Shown here: positions 62,440 to 64,000 of the stretch, in pieces
Numbering within the stretch: the first letter of the stretch is position 1
How the letters are laid out: every line of letters begins with the position of its first letter
From: a bacterium
GTDB lineage: Bacteria; Bacillota; Clostridia; Lachnospirales; Lachnospiraceae
Reading direction: 5' to 3'
Assembly (NCBI GenBank): GCA_023666335.1
Contig: JAMPCE010000006.1
Span: forward strand, 21,232 to 85,231
DNA: 64,000 nucleotides
Translations under genes and position numbers: made by a program
The notes under the pieces: generated by a model
The model's database searches: none
What the model saw: only the letters and a program-made list of their open reading frames with translations
What the model was told of the DNA's origin: nothing

Positions 62440-63960
62440 ATAAAACAGGGCTCTATTGATCACTTGAGTTTCCGTAGAATGTAATTCAAAAGCGGAAATA
62501 TTGAACCAGGGTACTTTCAGGAGGAACTTTGAAACAGCCAAAGAGGCGGCTGCGTGTTTAAGGTGTACTTTAATAAGCCCTGCGGCCGCCGGGCATCCAA
62601 GGCATATTTAGTTAAGGCGTTTAAATAATCAGCTTAAGACACAGTTGGCGGTAAGCAGGGCGCTTTGTCCGAAACCAGAGCCTGACACCCTGCTTTGCGT
62701 AGCTTAAGATGCCGCTTATGCCCTTTGCCAGCCGGTAATAGAGGAAGCATACTTTTTCCTTTACAGGGTCAGCCATCTGTATGATGGCAGCTTTCAGGGC
62801 ATTCGATTCCGGTTTCATGGACAGATGTGCCAGAAATGCCATGCACAGGGTAATGTAAAAATTCAGTGCATTGATGGCAGTAAGTTTCCGTACACGGAAA
62901 TTTTCAAACTGAAACACCTGTTTCTTGCAGCGGAAGTATTCTTCGATACGCCATCTGGAAAAATAGGTTTTCGCAACAGCAATGACATCCTCTTTAGACC
63001 GGATCTCTTTATTCGTGGCAAGCATCATGGGATGCTGTGTGATGCCATAGACAAGGACAAGGTAAATAGGCTTTTTGGATGCGGTGATCCGCACCTTTAC
63101 ATGGGAGAGATACGCCTCGTGTTTTTTACCTTTATAAAAAAGGGGCATTTTTATCTTACCCTTGCGCTGGTCTCTGAGGCGCGCTGCGGGTATCCATTTC
63201 CCGTGGAAATAAAGTTTCCGCTTTGCGGTAAGGCGGATGACGTAATCCTGTTCCAGAGCATCCAGTTTCAGGAACATCTTATTGTCATCATAGCCCCTGT
63301 CCATGACAAAGGTGGCTTTATGGAAGAGGGAAGCGCCCCGCTCTATGGCCGCAAAGGTGATATCGTTGATGGAAGTAAAGTTTTTCTCCGTGGAGGAATG
63401 CAGTTCGGAGAAGAAACTGACAGGGCTGCCGCCATCCGTAAGGACACAGGCTTCGGTGACATGATAGCCGTCTGCATAGACGTTTTTTGTCTCTGTACTC
63501 CTGGAGCCGTCCCTGACCCGTCCGAGGGCTTCGAACTTACAGCCGGCGGGCTTGACCACATCGCTGTCGTCGATGAGGATGAGGGGATCGGAGGGAGCCC
63601 ATTTGCGGATGAGGGAGAGATAGGAGATAAGGGCAGGGGCGGGAGTGCCCTTGAGCAGATGCAAGGAGAGGCGTTCCACGGTGTTGACTTTTTTGGCGGG
63701 TTCATGGAGTTGGTCAGTGATATCGGTCAAAAGGCAGCTTTTGGAAGCGAGGATACCGTAGAGCATATCAGCGTTAAATTTTTTAGCTGGTTTTATGAGG
63801 TTTTTGGAGATTTTATTGGAAAAAGATAAAATTTCCCGTTTCAATTGATAAGTATATGTAGTAGAATCAAACATAAGGGAACCCTTTCTTTATTGTTTAG
63901 CGTAGATTTTGTTTAGCAGCTTAATTCTACTACAAAAAGGAAGGGATTTCCTTATATTTT
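62440..63960 (-). mobile_element. Insertion sequence containing the IS4-type transposase (ends approximate)
   Basis: One intact transposase gene with non-coding flanks. Candidate ends share only a weak inverted similarity (GTAGAATGTAATT near 62475 against GTAGAATTAA on the other strand near 63930), so the limits are estimates. A GC-rich hairpin-like run (GCGGCCGCCGGGC) lies between the transposase stop and the left flank. Confidence 0.4.
62621..63874 (-). CDS. IS4-type DDE transposase
   Basis: This 417-residue transposase has DDE elements at D102 or D105 (LILIDDSD), D192 (FVMDRGYDD) and E311 in the YxxRWxIEEYFRxxK signature (Y304, R307, E311, K317), which marks the IS4 group. There is a beta-rich insertion between D192 and E311. 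The frame is complete, so the element may be mobile. The start at ATG 63874 lacks a clear ribosome site, common for transposases. I could not prove the terminal repeats; the 330 bases downstream (62292-62620) hold no gene. Confidence 0.9.
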   Translation of the reverse strand: MFDSTTYTYQLKREILSFSNKISKNLIKPAKKFNADMLYGILASKSCLLTDITDQLHEPAKKVNTVERLSLHLLKGTPAPALISYLSLIRKWAPSDPLILIDDSDVVKPAGCKFEALGRVRDGSRSTETKNVYADGYHVTEACVLTDGGSPVSFFSELHSSTEKNFTSINDITFAAIERGASLFHKATFVMDRGYDDNKMFLKLDALEQDYVIRLTAKRKLYFHGKWIPAARLRDQRKGKIKMPLFYKGKKHEAYLSHVKVRITASKKPIYLVLVYGITQHPMMLATNKEIRSKEDVIAVAKTYFSRWRIEEYFRCKKQVFQFENFRVRKLTAINALNFYITLCMAFLAHLSMKPESNALKAAIIQMADPVKEKVCFLYYRLAKGISGILSYAKQGVRLWFRTKRPAYRQLCLKLII

Positions 63961-64000
63961 TGGCATTTTTTGAAAGTTGTTTACTGCGATACCGGGAAGA

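Noticed and set aside
62825..63829. Long open frame opposite the transposase
   Set aside because: Antisense of a clear DDE transposase; the protein has no recognisable domain.

Overview
The window looks like the replication-origin region of a spore-forming member of Clostridia, most probably a Lachnospiraceae relative. This rests on gene order and protein families, since no rRNA is present. Three conserved blocks support it: rpmH-rnpA-yidD-yidC-jag-mnmE-mnmG-rsmG facing away from dnaA-dnaN-yaaA-recF-gyrB-gyrA; parA-parB with parS sites nearby; and a Bacillus-like mazG-(hup)-rqcP-yabP-yabQ-divIC-spoIIE-tilS-hpt-ftsH cluster. Both tRNAs lack an encoded CCA, and a CCA-adding enzyme is present. 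The origin is bipartite, with DnaA boxes on both sides of dnaA (about 51.35-51.39 and 52.84-53.15 kb). Nearly all genes left of it are on the minus strand and nearly all to the right on the plus strand, so transcription follows replication on both arms.

Layout. 0-6.6 kb: the end of nagB, then an accessory, visibly AT-rich stretch with an AAA/DUF4143 ATPase, a small membrane protein, an orphan adenylate-forming enzyme divergent from an XRE regulator across a near-perfect operator palindrome, a DUF2281 antitoxin with a wrecked PIN toxin, an Asp/Glu racemase-family protein, and an intact MntA-HepT toxin-antitoxin pair. 6.6-10 kb: a secreted or membrane-anchored transglutaminase-like protein and a GH13 amylase. 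10.3-18.4 kb: ftsH, hpt, tilS, spoIIE, divIC, yabQ, yabP, rqcP, hup, mazG. 18.4-23.4 kb: a HicA/DUF1902 pair, a PEGA lipoprotein, a CotS-like kinase fold protein, cca, and a small conserved protein. 23.5-27.7 kb: GH3 and GH127 glycosidases. 27.9-33.7 kb: tRNA-Pro, a HicB antitoxin with a broken hicA, a CmpB-type membrane protein, a CPA2 antiporter with a 63-residue membrane partner, trxA, trmB, a DacF-type carboxypeptidase and tRNA-Arg. 33.7-40.4 kb: DUF3881, serS, an HD-GYP protein, DUF4446, parB, parA and a Gfo/Idh/MocA oxidoreductase. 40.4-41.5 kb: a gene-free stretch with parS sites and nested palindromic repeats. 41.5-44 kb: a DegSU-like two-component pair and an alpha/beta hydrolase. 44-60.5 kb: the origin block. 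60.5-64 kb: a membrane XRE regulator, a flavin reductase-rubredoxin fusion and an IS4-type transposase.

The most unusual signal is a family of roughly 117-152 bp, asymmetric palindromic elements with interchangeable modules. They lie between genes around the origin (40.8, 41.0, 41.2-41.5, 46.7, 54.3 and 57.7 kb). Several interrupt conserved operons (mnmE/mnmG, dnaN/yaaA, gyrB/gyrA). A second theme is that two toxin-antitoxin modules have lost the middle of the toxin gene but kept an intact antitoxin frame, while two other modules look complete.
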